Assembly: GCF_900176655.1 (NCBI RefSeq)
Contig: NZ_LT838842.1
Location: 106,931-170,930 of the forward strand
Direction: 5' to 3'
Source: Collinsella vaginalis
GTDB lineage: Bacteria; Actinomycetota; Coriobacteriia; Coriobacteriales; Coriobacteriaceae
DNA length: 64,000 nucleotides
Positions 8,029 through 18,161 of the stretch are shown here, in pieces. A model generated the notes under the pieces. The model made no database searches and was not told the DNA's origin. It worked only from the letters and a program-made list of their open reading frames with translations. How positions within the stretch are numbered: position 1 is the stretch's first letter; every line of letters begins with the position of its first letter. A program made the position numbers and the translations under genes.

Positions 8029-10119
8029 TTACACGTAGAAGAGGATGTCGTCGTAAGTGGGCACCGGCCAGTAGTCGGCCGCCACGATCTCCTCCATGGC
8101 GTCCACGGTCGCCCGCAGGGTCGCCATGGCAGGGGCCACCTCATGGGCGTAGCAGTTCGCCTGCTCCTGGTTGTCCACCGTGGCCTCCGCCTTCTGGTGC
8201 ACCTCGTCCAGGGCCTCGATGGCCTCGTTGATGTCCGTGATGCCGCGGCAGAGCTGGTTGAGCGTGTTCTGCTCCCACTGCATGGCCTCCTCGGCCCCCG
8301 CCGCGCGGATCGTCTCCAAGCCCTTCGCCACCTTCGTGGCGTACGCCGTGATCACCGGGCGGTACGTGCGGCGCGCCTCGCGCACCATTGTCGTGGCCTC
8401 GATGTTCATGAGCTTGTTGTACTTGTCAAGTTTGCTGTCGTAGCGGCAGATCACCTCGGAGCGCGTGAGGACGCCCATCTCCTCGAAGAGCTCGATGTTC
8501 TTCTCCGCGACCAGGCAGGGCAGGGCGTCGGCCGTCGTGCGGTTGTTCACGAGACCGCGGCGCTCAGCCTCCTCGTACCAGTTGTCGGAGTATCCGTCGC
8601 CGGAGAAGAGCACGCGCCGGTGCGCGATGAGCGACTGCTTGCAGTACTCGAGCGCCGCCTCCTGGAAGGACTCAGCGGGCACCTGCTCGAGCGCGTCTGC
8701 CATGGACTTCAGCGACTTGGCCACCGCGGTGTCGAGGACCATGTTGGCATCGGAGACATTTGCCTCGGAGCCCACGGCGCGGAACTCGAACTTGTTGCCC
8801 GTGAAGGCGAAGGGGCTCGTGCGGTTGCGATCGGTGTTGTCGCGCTCGAGCTTGGGTAGGGTGTCGGCGCCGAGGTCGAGCACGCCGTGTATGGCATGGA
8901 CCGAGGCCTTGCCGTCCATGATCGTCTGGACGACCTCGGTGAGCTGGTCGCCGAGAAAGATGGAGATGATAGCCGGCGGCGCCTCGTTCGCACCGAGGCG
9001 GTGATCGTTGCCGCAGCTCGCGGCCGACATGCGCAGCAGATCCTGGTAGTTGTCGACCGCCTCGATGACGGCGGTCAGGAAGACCACGAACTGCAGGTTC
9101 TCAAGCGGGGTCTCACCGGGATCGAGCAGGTTCTCATCCTCGGTGCCGAGCGACCAGTTGTTGTGCTTGCCGGAGCCGTTGACCCCGTCGAAGGGCTTCT
9201 CGTGCAGCAGGCAGACGAGGTCGTGCCGGGAGGCGATGAGCTTCATCTTCTCCATGATGAGCAGGTTGTTGTCGACCGCCTCGTTAACCTCGCTGTATAC
9301 GGGCGCGAGCTCGTGCTGGCAAGGCGCGACCTCGTTGTGCTTCGTCTTCGAGGGGATGCCGAGGGCCCAGAGCTCGTTGTCGAGGTCCTTCATATAGGCG
9401 GACACCGTGGGCCGGATGGCGCCGAAGTAGTGCTCCTCGAGCTCCTGCCCCTTGCAGGGGGTCGCGCCGAAGAGGGTGCGGCCGCAGATCACGAGGTCGC
9501 GGCGGCGGCGGTAGGCGTCCTTGCGGATCAGGAAGTACTCCTGCTCATCGCCGACGGAGGGGACCACGCGCTTGGGCTTCTTGCCGAAGAGCGCGAGGAT
9601 GCGCTTGGCTTGGACATCGAGCGTGGTCATCGAGCGCAGCAGCGGGGTCTTCTTGTCGAGGGCCTCGCCGTTGTAGCTGCAGAAGGCCGTGGGGATGCAG
9701 AGCACCTCGTCCTTCACGAAAGCCGGGCTCGTGGGATCCCAGATGGTGTAACCACGGGCCTCGAAGGTTGCGCGGAGCCCGCCGTTGGGGAAGCTCGAGG
9801 CATCCGGCTCGCCCTTGACCAGGGCCTTGCCGGAGAACTTAGTGATGGCCGTGCCGTCCCCAACCGGGTCGAGGAAGCTGTCGTGCTTCTCGGAGGTGAT
9901 ACCCGACAGCGGTTGGAACCAATGGGCGTAGTGCGTGGCGCCGCGCTGGATCGCCCACTCCTTCATGGCGTACGCGACCGCGTTGGCGACATCGAGATCG
10001 AGGGGCTGGCCCTCCTCGATGGTGGCGGCGAGCTTCTTGTACACGTCTTTCGGCAGCCATTTCCTCATCACGGCGTCCGAGAAGACCTCGGTTCCATAGC
10101 GATCGGTCAGATCGGCCAT
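8029..10119 (-). CDS. glnN: Type III glutamine synthetase (GlnN)
   Basis: ATP-dependent ammonia assimilation: glutamate plus NH3 to glutamine. 696 residues, the length of GSIII and far longer than GSI. The GSIII signatures are present: [15 protein letters not shown] near residue 70, [12 protein letters not shown], and [16 protein letters not shown] in the catalytic core. The start at 10119 (MADLTDRYG) has AAGGGAG 7 bases upstream; longer in-frame extensions have no such site. It is a monocistronic gene divergent from metF. No PII gene is near. Very secure. Confidence 0.96.
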   Translation of the reverse strand: MADLTDRYGTEVFSDAVMRKWLPKDVYKKLAATIEEGQPLDLDVANAVAYAMKEWAIQRGATHYAHWFQPLSGITSEKHDSFLDPVGDGTAITKFSGKALVKGEPDASSFPNGGLRATFEARGYTIWDPTSPAFVKDEVLCIPTAFCSYNGEALDKKTPLLRSMTTLDVQAKRILALFGKKPKRVVPSVGDEQEYFLIRKDAYRRRRDLVICGRTLFGATPCKGQELEEHYFGAIRPTVSAYMKDLDNELWALGIPSKTKHNEVAPCQHELAPVYSEVNEAVDNNLLIMEKMKLIASRHDLVCLLHEKPFDGVNGSGKHNNWSLGTEDENLLDPGETPLENLQFVVFLTAVIEAVDNYQDLLRMSAASCGNDHRLGANEAPPAIISIFLGDQLTEVVQTIMDGKASVHAIHGVLDLGADTLPKLERDNTDRNRTSPFAFTGNKFEFRAVGSEANVSDANMVLDTAVAKSLKSMADALEQVPAESFQEAALEYCKQSLIAHRRVLFSGDGYSDNWYEEAERRGLVNNRTTADALPCLVAEKNIELFEEMGVLTRSEVICRYDSKLDKYNKLMNIEATTMVREARRTYRPVITAYATKVAKGLETIRAAGAEEAMQWEQNTLNQLCRGITDINEAIEALDEVHQKAEATVDNQEQANCYAHEVAPAMATLRATVDAMEEIVAADYWPVPTYDDILFYV

Positions 10120-10359
10120 CGACAGCTCCCTTTCTCCGCATGCCACCGCAGATGGCGGTGTCCGCAGGGGTGTCCTCATCCCTGTGGATGAGGGTAGGTT
10201 ACGGGCCCTGTGTTTCCCGACCGTTACCAAAGCGGCTGGGCGCAAAACACCTCACAGAGAGTACCCCAGCTGACGCTTGGGCGCTGAGCGCGCATATCCC
10301 CTGCATAAAATCACTCGCCGCCGATATTGCGCGCATGTTTCCGCTGCTCCCAATAGATC

Positions 10360-10387
10360 TTGGAAACTCACCCTGCTGCCATATAAT
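10360..10387 (+). promoter_or_regulatory. Sigma-70 promoter for metF
   Basis: TTGGAA (10360-10365), 16-base spacer, perfect TATAAT (10382-10387), about 125 bases before the metF ATG. This is the best consensus promoter in the window. The rest of the glnN-metF gap shows no riboswitch I can recognise. Confidence 0.65.
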
Positions 10388-10512
10388 CGGGCGCACACGA
10401 CGGAGGGTGGCGCGGCGCGCAGAGGCGAACGGCCCCCGGACAAGGAGGGGCAATGCCACGAGGTGGGGAGCACGCCGAAACGCCGAGGGTCGACCCCGGG
10501 CAAGGAGGAGCC

Positions 10513-11388
10513 ATGCGCATCGACGAGGTGTTTGAGCGAGCTGGGGCAGCGCGGAAGCTCCCCGTCTCATTCGAGATCTTCCCGCCCAAGGGCGAGCTCA
10601 CCCTCGAGCGGGGGCGCGAGGTCGGCTCTGAGCTTGCGGCCTTCGACCCCTCGTTCATCAGCGTCACCTACTCAGCGGGCGGCAGCGGCAACAAGGGCGC
10701 CACGACCAAGATCGCCGAGGCCATCACCGCAGAAAGCGGCATCCCCACCGTCGCGCACCTCACCTGCATCTCGCTCTTCCGCGATGAGGCCGCACGCAAG
10801 ATCGAGAAGCTGCGCGCACATGGAATCGAGAACGTGCTCGCCCTGCGCGGCGACATCCCAGCCGACGACGACCGGTCGAATCCCCATCCCGCCGACTTCC
10901 GGTACGCGAAGGATCTGATCCCCCTGCTCGTGGATGCCGGATTCTGCGTGGGAGCGGCCGCCTACCCCGAGGGCCATATTGACTGCGACGACCTCGACCG
11001 CTCCGTGCGCCACCTGCGCGAGAAGCAGGATGCGGGCGCGAGTTTCCTCGTGACCCAGCTCTTCTTTGACAACGAGTACTTCTATCGCTTCCGGGAACGA
11101 GCCGATCGCGCGGGCATCACCGTGCCGATCAGCGCCGGGGTCATGCCGTTCATGAGCAAGCAGCAGATCAGCCGCATGGTCTTCATGTGCGGCGCCTCGC
11201 TCCCCTCTCCGGTGATCAAGCTTCTCGCGCGCTTTGAGGACGACCCAGTGGCCCTGCGACAGGCGGGCATCGACTACGCCTGTCGCCAGCTTGAGGACCT
11301 TGCGGAGCACGGGGTGGACGGCCTGCATGTCTACACCATGAACCGCGCGGATGTGGCGAGCGCCTGCATGAGCGCCGTGCGGGTGTAG
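10513..11388 (+). CDS. metF: Methylenetetrahydrofolate reductase
   Basis: FAD-dependent reduction of 5,10-methylene-THF to 5-methyl-THF, which supplies the methyl donor for methionine synthase. 291 residues, the usual bacterial length. Motifs: SFEIFPPKGE at the N-terminus, SVTYSAGGSG, AHLTC, NVLALRGDIP, and the later SAGVMPFMS. The start at 10513 has AAGGAGG 5 bases upstream; an ATG at 10453 is in frame but has a poorer context. The next gene, for MetH activation, begins 4 bases after the stop, so the two form an operon. The metH catalytic gene is convergent about 1.5 kb away. Confidence 0.95.
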   Translation: MRIDEVFERAGAARKLPVSFEIFPPKGELTLERGREVGSELAAFDPSFISVTYSAGGSGNKGATTKIAEAITAESGIPTVAHLTCISLFRDEAARKIEKLRAHGIENVLALRGDIPADDDRSNPHPADFRYAKDLIPLLVDAGFCVGAAAYPEGHIDCDDLDRSVRHLREKQDAGASFLVTQLFFDNEYFYRFRERADRAGITVPISAGVMPFMSKQQISRMVFMCGASLPSPVIKLLARFEDDPVALRQAGIDYACRQLEDLAEHGVDGLHVYTMNRADVASACMSAVRV

Positions 11389-11392
11389 CACC

Positions 11393-12151
11393 ATGGCGAT
11401 GATCGTCCCCGAGGGACTTGCCGCGCCGGTACTCTACCGGCCACATGGCGGTGAGCTGCCCCGGCTCGATCGGGCTGAGATGCTCCGCTATCTCGGGTTC
11501 TCCGGCCAGGAGATGGAGTCCGAGCTCAAACGGCGCATTGACGCCGTGGCCGATGACGTTGAACGGAACTTCACGCCAGCGGGCGTGCGCAGGGTCTTCG
11601 CCGTCGACGCGATAGGGGTCGATGATGAGGGCGCACCCGCCATCAAGCTCGTCGGCACCTCCGTGGTGCTCCAGGGCCTTGACATCTACCGCCATTTGAA
11701 GGACGCCCGGCTCTGCGTGCTTATGGCTTGCACGCTCGGGATGGAGAGCGAGCGGCGCCTGCGGGCGGGCACGGCCTCGTCGGTTGAGACGACAGTGCTC
11801 GACGCAGCCTGCTCGGCCTATATCGAGGCGGCTGTGGAGGCGATGGACCAAGAGGCCAGGGCCGACGCGGCAACCCTCGGGCTCTCCGCGAACTGGCGCT
11901 TCTCCTGTGGATACGGGGACTGCCCGCTTACGGCTCAGCCTCGGATTGTGAGCGCTTTAAATGCGGGGAGGTTGATCGGGCTCACCGTCACACCAACCAA
12001 TCTGCTGCTGCCGAGCAAGAGCGTGACGGCAATGATCGGGCTGTTCGATGGCCCGGTGCACGACGCGAACACGCGGCCCACTTGCGGCATCTGCAGGCTG
12101 CGCGAGGGCTGCTCCTTCCGTGCACGGGGGACCACCTGCTACGGGGGCTGA
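11393..12151 (+). CDS. Stand-alone methionine synthase activation-domain protein
   Basis: A 252-residue protein that matches the C-terminal reactivation (AdoMet-binding) domain of B12-dependent methionine synthase, here as a separate gene. Seen: VLMACTLGMESERRLR, the helix LDAACSAYIEAAVEAMDQE, RFSCGYGDCPLTAQ (equivalent to the RxSPGYGDxPL AdoMet site), and a Cys-rich tail CGICRLREGCSF...TTC typical of the split form. It should reductively methylate oxidised cob(II)alamin on MetH. It overlaps nothing and is 4 bases from metF. The MetH at 12871-15417 lacks this domain, so they must work together. Confidence 0.9.
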   Translation: MAMIVPEGLAAPVLYRPHGGELPRLDRAEMLRYLGFSGQEMESELKRRIDAVADDVERNFTPAGVRRVFAVDAIGVDDEGAPAIKLVGTSVVLQGLDIYRHLKDARLCVLMACTLGMESERRLRAGTASSVETTVLDAACSAYIEAAVEAMDQEARADAATLGLSANWRFSCGYGDCPLTAQPRIVSALNAGRLIGLTVTPTNLLLPSKSVTAMIGLFDGPVHDANTRPTCGICRLREGCSFRARGTTCYGG

Positions 12152-12205
12152 GACGGAGGCCATCACCGCATGAAAGCGCGAACCCAGCCCCCTGCCCGAC
12201 CGGGC

Positions 12206-12407
12206 CTAGTAGAAAATGTCAGATCTGCGTCATTTTGCCAGACACGCGATCCTGCATCTCGGGTTTTGAACATATTCCCATGTGCAATTTATGGGAACAT
12301 CCATGTGGCCCAGGGCGTTTCGACATCTTTGGCACCCTTCTGAGGTTCCCTCGGCGGTCGGGGCGACGCAGATCTGACATTTTCTACTAGCATCCTCTGG
12401 CAAAATG
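12206..12407. repeat. Repeat family D: interleaved inverted repeats
   Basis: Two pairs of arms lie in the order A-B-A'-B'. A is 12206-12231 and its perfect 26-base reverse complement A' is 12365-12390; A begins CTAGTAGAAAATGTCAGATC. B is CATTTTGCCAGA (12231-12242) and B' is TCTGGCAAAATG (12396-12407). The order is that of a pseudoknot rather than of nested hairpins. The 122-133 bases between arms hold no gene. A strongly AT-rich stretch follows (about 12408-12478). No transposase is near. Could be a MITE-like element or a structured RNA. Confidence 0.8.
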
Positions 12408-12668
12408 GAGTGTTATTAAAATCTGCTCGTCAGAAGAAACATATATTTAGATATTTATATCGATTTATTTATATTCTCGGCGATAAGTGATACGTGCTGG
12501 ACGTTGGCGTCGGGTCATACCACCGTTGGCCCGGATGCGGCGCCCAAACCGCGCCCGAAACCGCATCGGTGATCAAGAGCCTGAGCCTCGTCAGCACGGT
12601 TACAGCCCTCTGATCGCTCCCCGCACCTGACGCCGCCGCCAGCGCCAGACTGTATGCACGGAAGGACA

Positions 12669-12740
12669 GGAGAACGTCATCTCGGGGCACTCCCACGGGC
12701 GATCTGCATGAAGGTGCAGTCGAAAGGAGGTTTTTGGGCC
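12669..12740. repeat. Repeat family B, single copy
   Basis: Starts GAGAACGTCATCTCG, has a central GGGCGATCTGCATGAAGG and ends with GGAGGTTTTTGGGCC. It aligns along its length with the copy at 23491-23563 and with the cluster at 27057-27548. It has no coding potential. The remainder of the 12152-12870 gap shows only family D and AT-rich DNA. Confidence 0.65.
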
Positions 12741-12870
12741 TATTGGTGCGAACGACACGGAGCACCAAGCGCGAGGGCGTGGGCGCCGGCACAAAAGCTC
12801 GGCGCGCGATCTCTATGCGCAGCCTGGAGAGCGCTGCGCCCAGGCCCACAACGCGATCCGCCCGCCGGGT

Positions 12871-15417
12871 TCACCCGCCAAAGACCTCCTCGGCGATGCG
12901 CGCACTCTCCGCCGCGTCCTTGGCGTAGAAATCCGCTCCGATAGCCCGGGCGTACTCGGGTGTGAGCACAGCCCCGCCAACGATAACCTGCACACCCGGC
13001 GCCTCCGCATGAAGCAGCTGAATCGTCTCCTCCATGCTTGCCACCGTCGTGGTCATGAGCGCCGAGAGCCCCACGAGCCTGACATCGCGGTCGCGAACCA
13101 CATCGAGCACCGTCTGCGGATCGACATCACGCCCCAGGTCGATGACCGTATAGCCATAGTTCTCGAGCAGCATCTTCACGATGTTCTTGCCAATATCGTG
13201 GATGTCGCCTTTCACCGTGGCAAGCGCGATCGTGCCCTTATCCGTCAGATCTCCTGCCGGCATCAGACGTTTGATCGCATCGAACCCCGCGCGCGCCGCC
13301 TCGGCGGAGGCCATGAGCTGCGGGAGGAAGAACGCCCCGCTGTCGAATCGGCGGCCCACCTCATCTAAGGCGGGGATGAGGCGCTCGTTGATGAGATCCA
13401 TGGGATCGCAGGATTGCAGCAGCTCCTCGGTGAGCGCCGCCACCTCGCCCTTGCGGCCGGAGATGATCAGCCAGCGCATGGGATCCCCCTCGTCATCCGA
13501 TGCGTTGCCCGGCGCGCCGGGATCTGCCGCGGACGAGACGCCCGTCGACGGGGCGCCCGTCGCCACCGGCACCTTATACGGATCATCCCACGACCCAAAT
13601 CGCTCGATATAAGCCTCCGACCCCGCGTCCTCACCGCAGATCACCCGATAGGCGCGGACGGTGTCCATGTAGCGAGCGCTCCCGGGGTTCATGATCGGCG
13701 CGTCGAGCCCCGCGCCCAGGGCGGCCGAGAGGAAGGTGGCGTTCATGAGCTCGCGCGCCGGCAGGCCGAAACTCACGTTCGAGACGCCGAGTGCGCACTT
13801 CACACCCAGGCGCCCCTTGCACATCGTCACGGCGCGGAGGATCTCCTCGGCCTGCTCCTGGTTGGTGGAGGCCGTCATGACCAGGCAATCCACGAGGATG
13901 CGTGAACGGTCTATCCCCCACCGCTCGGCCTCGGAGACGATCCGCTCGGCCACGGCGAAGCGGCCCTCCGCCGTCTCGGGGATCCCGTCATCGTCCAGGG
14001 CGAGGGCGATGAGGTTCGCGCCGTAGTGGGCCGCGATGGGAAAGATCTCGTCCATGACATGGCGCTTGCCGCTCACCGAGTTGATGATCGGCACACCGGG
14101 GCAGCGTCGCACGGCCGCCTCAACGGCGCGTGCGTCCGTTGAATCGATCTGCAGAGGCAGGGTGGTCGCGGCGGTGAGCCGCTCGACGGCCTGCGGGAGC
14201 ACAGCCGCCTCATCGAGCTCAGGTAGGCCCACGTTCACGTCGAGGATGTCCGCGCCCTGCTCCTGCTGGCTGATGCCCTGGCTCACCAGATAGTCGAGGT
14301 TTCCCTGGCGCAGCGACTCCTTGAGGAGCCGTTTTCCCGTGGGGTTGATGCGCTCCCCGATGACGGCGATCTTGTGGCGATCTGCGGGTAGGCTCACGAT
14401 GGCCTGGGCCGAGGTGACCGTGAGTGCAGGGGCGATGGCGCGCACCGACGGCGTCCGGTCGTCAATGAGGCCCTTGAGCAGGCGAATATACTCGGGATCG
14501 GTGCCACAGCACCCCCCGATCACCGAGACGCCCGCCTCGATCATGGCCGTGACCGCCTCCGCGTACTCAGGCGCGTGGATGTCGTAGACCGTATGGCCGC
14601 ACTCCACATGCGGCAGGCCCGCGTTCGCCTGCACCATGATGGGCCGCTCGGTGACGGCGAGCATCCTCTTCGCCAGCGAGGCGAGCTCCGCAGGGCCGAG
14701 CGAGCAGTTGATGCCGACGACGTCCGCGCCGAGGGCGCTCAAGGTGACCGCTGCGATCTCGGGACTCGTGCCGAGGAAGGTGCGGCCATCGGCCTCGAAG
14801 GTCATCGTGGCGAAGATCGGCAGATCGCTGTTCTCCTTGGCCGCGAGAACCGCCGCCTTGGCCTCGAGCAGATCGGTCATGGTCTCGATCACGAACAGGT
14901 CGGCCCCGGCCGCCGCCGCAGCGCGAACCTCCTCCGCGAAAAGGCTATATGCCTCATCGAAGGACATCGTGCCGAGCGGGCGGAGCAGAGAGCCAAGCGG
15001 GCCGATGTCGGCCGCCACATACCGTGCCCCGGCCGCACGAGCGCAAGCCACGGCCGCACGGAAAACCTCGTCCAAGCGCTCGCCCGCCCCTTCGGTCGCG
15101 AGCTTAAGCCGGTTGGCTCCGAAGGTGTTGGTGGTGACGACCTCGGACCCCGCCTCCACATACGCGCGGTGAACGGCCGTGACCGCTGCGGGGTCCGTGA
15201 GGCAGAGCAGCTCAGGCAAGGCCCCGGCCTCGAGGCCCGCGGCCTGGAGCATCGTCCCCATGGCGCCGTCGAAGAGCAGGTGCCGGCGACCCTCGAGAAC
15301 CGCACGGAGGTCATCGTCGACGATGCGCAGAGCGTCGAGGCTGCGCGGGGCGTACGCGGACGCGGCGGCCCCGCCCTCGGTCACGCGGGCGATGTAGTCG
15401 GGCTCGATCTGCGGCAT
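12871..15417 (-). CDS. metH: B12-dependent methionine synthase lacking the activation domain
   Basis: Transfers methyl from 5-methyl-THF to homocysteine through cobalamin. 848 residues against about 1,230 in E. coli MetH. Order: homocysteine-binding barrel with FDGAMGTMLQAAG at the start and its zinc Cys pair in GGCCGTDPEYIR near residue 300; pterin-binding barrel with GERINPTGKRLLKE and INSVSGKRH; helical cap domain near 640-730; B12-binding domain with VKGDIHDIGKNIV (the His that binds cobalt). It ends right after the B12 domain. The missing activation domain is supplied by the gene at 11393-12151. RBS GTGAGGAG precedes ATG 15417, and TATACT on the minus strand at 15454-15459 is a likely -10. 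Confidence 0.95.
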   Translation of the reverse strand: MPQIEPDYIARVTEGGAAASAYAPRSLDALRIVDDDLRAVLEGRRHLLFDGAMGTMLQAAGLEAGALPELLCLTDPAAVTAVHRAYVEAGSEVVTTNTFGANRLKLATEGAGERLDEVFRAAVACARAAGARYVAADIGPLGSLLRPLGTMSFDEAYSLFAEEVRAAAAAGADLFVIETMTDLLEAKAAVLAAKENSDLPIFATMTFEADGRTFLGTSPEIAAVTLSALGADVVGINCSLGPAELASLAKRMLAVTERPIMVQANAGLPHVECGHTVYDIHAPEYAEAVTAMIEAGVSVIGGCCGTDPEYIRLLKGLIDDRTPSVRAIAPALTVTSAQAIVSLPADRHKIAVIGERINPTGKRLLKESLRQGNLDYLVSQGISQQEQGADILDVNVGLPELDEAAVLPQAVERLTAATTLPLQIDSTDARAVEAAVRRCPGVPIINSVSGKRHVMDEIFPIAAHYGANLIALALDDDGIPETAEGRFAVAERIVSEAERWGIDRSRILVDCLVMTASTNQEQAEEILRAVTMCKGRLGVKCALGVSNVSFGLPARELMNATFLSAALGAGLDAPIMNPGSARYMDTVRAYRVICGEDAGSEAYIERFGSWDDPYKVPVATGAPSTGVSSAADPGAPGNASDDEGDPMRWLIISGRKGEVAALTEELLQSCDPMDLINERLIPALDEVGRRFDSGAFFLPQLMASAEAARAGFDAIKRLMPAGDLTDKGTIALATVKGDIHDIGKNIVKMLLENYGYTVIDLGRDVDPQTVLDVVRDRDVRLVGLSALMTTTVASMEETIQLLHAEAPGVQVIVGGAVLTPEYARAIGADFYAKDAAESARIAEEVFGG

Positions 15418-15801
15418 CGGTGCTCCTCACGGTGGCGGTAGCGATGAACCTCCAGTATAGATGCGGAAAACTTCACAGGGGTAATCGGGGCGGGGCGTAA
15501 TACAGGCGAAAAGAGGGATACGGCGTACGCGGGGCAGCGCGCGACCTGTGCGAAATCCAGCGGCGATGGAAGCGCACGCTCGGGCTCGGGACGATGCCCT
15601 CTGGATCCAGGCGGTCCCGAAGGGCCCCTCACTGAACCGGCGGGGCGGGTGCATCCATGTGAGCTCCGCGATCGGCAGGCAACGCGCACCAGCAGATCAG
15701 CCCGCCATGTTACGACCTCGCCGCCCCGGCGCCGTACCCTCCCCGCCCCTGCACAGGCGCGGTAGAATCGACGTACCAGAACCCGACACGAGAGGGCACG
15801 C
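15418..15801. other. Divergent intergenic region metH / PFL gene
   Basis: 384 bases. Likely -10 boxes are TATACT (minus, 15454-15459) for metH and TAGAAT (plus, 15763-15768) for the next gene. I looked for cobalamin or S-adenosyl riboswitch cores upstream of metH and could not recognise one by eye. No gene is seen. Confidence 0.4.
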
Positions 15802-17166
15802 ATGTCGATCACGCCGCAGGAAATCGCCGAGACCCGAGGCATGGTCTCCGAACAGCACCTGGACATCCGCACCATCACCATGGGCATCTCGCTCATGGGC
15901 TGCGCCGACGAGAGCCTCCCGCGCATGTGCACGAAGGTGTACGACTACGTCACGCGCACCGCGGAGCACCTGGTCGAGACAGCGGAGAGCCTCGAGCGCG
16001 AGTACGGGATCCCCATCGTCAACAAGCGCGTCTCCGTCACCCCGGTGGCGCAGATCGCCGCCGCCTGCCCCGACGCCGACCTCGTGCCCCTCGCCCATGC
16101 GCTCGACCGCGCGGCCGAGACCCTCGGCATCGACTACCTCGGCGGCTACTCCGCCCTCGTGCACAAGGGCACGGGAGACGCCGACCGCCGCCTCATCGCC
16201 TGCATCCCCGAGGCGCTGGCGGCCACGAGCCGTGTCTGCTCGAGCCTGAACGTCGCGAGCCTGCGCGCGGGCATCAACATGGACGCCGTCCTCCTCGCCG
16301 CCGAGACAATCCGCCGCGCCGCCGAGCTCACCGCCGGTCAGGAGAGCGTCGGCGCGTCCAAATTCGTCGTCTTCGCCAACATGGTCGAGGATTCGCCCTT
16401 CATGGCCGGCGCGGTCCACGGCTCAGGCGAGGCGGATGCCGTCATCAACGTGGGCGTCTCCGGCCCCGGCGTGATGGCCGCGGCGCTCGAGCAGCTGCCC
16501 GAGACCGCCGACATGATGGACGTCGCCGAGCGCATCAAGCAGACGGCCTTCAAGATCACCCGCGCCGGCGAGCTCATGAGCCGCGAGGCCGCGCGCCGCC
16601 TCGGCGTCGAGAAGGGCATCGTGGACCTCTCCCTCGCGCCCACGCCCGCCGTAGGCGACTCCGTGGCCCGGATCCTCGAGATCATCGGCGTCGGCCAGTG
16701 CGGCGGCCCCGGCACCACCGCGGCCCTGGCCCTCCTCAACGACTGCGTGAAGAAGGGCGGCGTCATGGCGAGCTCGAGCGTGGGCGGGCTCTCGGGCGCC
16801 TTCATCCCCGTGTCGGAGGATGCCGGCATGATCGCGGCCGCCAAGGCGGGCGCCCTGAGCCTCGAGAAGCTCGAAGCCATGACCTGCGTCTGCTCGGTGG
16901 GCCTCGATATGATCGCCATCCCCGGCGACACGAACGTGGAGACCATCGCTGGTATCATCGCCGACGAGATGGCCATCGGCGTCATCAACAACAAGACCAC
17001 GGCCGTGCGCATCATCCCCGCGATCGGCAAGGGCGTGGGCGACGCCGTTGAGTACGGCGGCCTCTTCGGGAAGGCACCGGTCATGCCCGTGAACAGCTAC
17101 GCGGGCACCGTCTTCGCGCACCGGGGCGGCCGCTTCCCGGCGCCGCTGAACTCGCTCAAGAACTAA
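15802..17166 (+). CDS. PFL family protein (UPF0210 / DUF711)
   Basis: A 454-residue cytoplasmic protein of the UPF0210/DUF711 family, which has a pyruvate formate-lyase-like fold but no glycyl-radical motif. Seen: [17 protein letters not shown] near residue 20, [56 protein letters not shown] and [17 protein letters not shown]. In many genomes the gene follows a small ACT-domain regulator (UPF0237); no such gene is seen upstream here. GAGAGG lies 7 bases before the ATG. Strong codon bias suggests high expression. Function is not established. Confidence 0.9.
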   Translation: MSITPQEIAETRGMVSEQHLDIRTITMGISLMGCADESLPRMCTKVYDYVTRTAEHLVETAESLEREYGIPIVNKRVSVTPVAQIAAACPDADLVPLAHALDRAAETLGIDYLGGYSALVHKGTGDADRRLIACIPEALAATSRVCSSLNVASLRAGINMDAVLLAAETIRRAAELTAGQESVGASKFVVFANMVEDSPFMAGAVHGSGEADAVINVGVSGPGVMAAALEQLPETADMMDVAERIKQTAFKITRAGELMSREAARRLGVEKGIVDLSLAPTPAVGDSVARILEIIGVGQCGGPGTTAALALLNDCVKKGGVMASSSVGGLSGAFIPVSEDAGMIAAAKAGALSLEKLEAMTCVCSVGLDMIAIPGDTNVETIAGIIADEMAIGVINNKTTAVRIIPAIGKGVGDAVEYGGLFGKAPVMPVNSYAGTVFAHRGGRFPAPLNSLKN

Positions 17167-17261
17167 GCGACAGAGCGGCGCGCAGTGGAGCCGGCGAAGA
17201 CCGGGTTGAGGGTTTCAAGCTGGATGTACGCGCGCGACAAACGGCCGATAGGAGATGTGCG

Positions 17262-18128
17262 ATGGAATCGGTGCTTCTCGAGACCGACTGGAACGACGAG
17301 TGGATGCGCCTGCAGCGATCACGTCGCCGGGCTGACCTGCCCTCCTGGTGGGACGAGCGCGCGAAGCACTTTCGCCCCCGTGAGACCGCGCCCTACGCCC
17401 GGGAGTTCATCCGCCTCATGGAGCTCGAGCCCGGCGCATCCGTCCTCGATATGGGGTGCGGCGGCGGGTCCCTCGCCATCCCGCTCGCCCGCGCCGGCCA
17501 TCCCGTCATCGCGGCCGACTTCTCCCCCGCCATGCTGAACGCGGTGCGCGAGGGAATCGCTCATTACGGCCTCCAGGGGCTGCTGCAGGCACGTGAGCTT
17601 GCTTGGGCGGATGACTGGGAGGCCGCCGGCGTGATGCCAAAATCCGTGGACGCCGCCATCGCGAGCCGGTCGATCGCCACCGAGAACCTGGCCGACGCCC
17701 TCCTGAAGCTCGACCACACGGCACGCCGACGCTGCTGCATCACGCTGGTGACCGGCGCGAGCCCGCGCATCGATACGGCGGTGATGGACGCGATCGGGGC
17801 CGTGTACACGAACGGCTGCGATTACGTGTACGCCTTCAACATCCTCGTCGGCCTCGGTGCCGCACCTGAGGTGCGCTACATCGACTCACCCAGGCGCGAC
17901 ACTTTCGATTCCCTCGAGGCCGGAGTGGAGGATTTCAGTCGCATGCTCGAAGGCGGCAACGAGGGGAGGCTGGACGAGCTCCGCAGCTACCTCGCAGCGC
18001 ACATGGTTGAGAACCCCCATGCCGGTGAGCCCGGGTCCAAAGGGGTCCCACAGGGTCGCTACATGCTCGATCACGAGCGCATCGTCCGCTGGGCCTTCCT
18101 CTCGTGGCAGCCGCGGAATCTGGGCTGA
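17262..18128 (+). CDS. Class I SAM-dependent methyltransferase
   Basis: A 288-residue Rossmann-fold methyltransferase. Motif I is VLDMGCGGGSLAIPLA at about residues 66-81, followed by VIAADFSPAMLNAV (acidic residue at the end of beta 2). The N-terminus carries DWNDEWMRLQ and WWDERA, common in small-molecule methyltransferases of anaerobes. The C-terminal part (GCDYVYAFNILVGLG and a late PQGRYMLDHERIVRWAF) is less typical. The substrate cannot be told. It lies 95 bases after the PFL gene in the same direction and just before the 62-bp tandem repeat. Confidence 0.85.
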   Translation: MESVLLETDWNDEWMRLQRSRRRADLPSWWDERAKHFRPRETAPYAREFIRLMELEPGASVLDMGCGGGSLAIPLARAGHPVIAADFSPAMLNAVREGIAHYGLQGLLQARELAWADDWEAAGVMPKSVDAAIASRSIATENLADALLKLDHTARRRCCITLVTGASPRIDTAVMDAIGAVYTNGCDYVYAFNILVGLGAAPEVRYIDSPRRDTFDSLEAGVEDFSRMLEGGNEGRLDELRSYLAAHMVENPHAGEPGSKGVPQGRYMLDHERIVRWAFLSWQPRNLG

Positions 18129-18161
18129 CGCCATCTTCTTGCCCAATGCGCATACCCGCGT

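Noticed and set aside
15418..15640. Cobalamin or SAM riboswitch upstream of metH
   Set aside because: Expected from the gene's function, but I could not find the conserved cores of either class on the minus strand; a covariance-model scan would decide.
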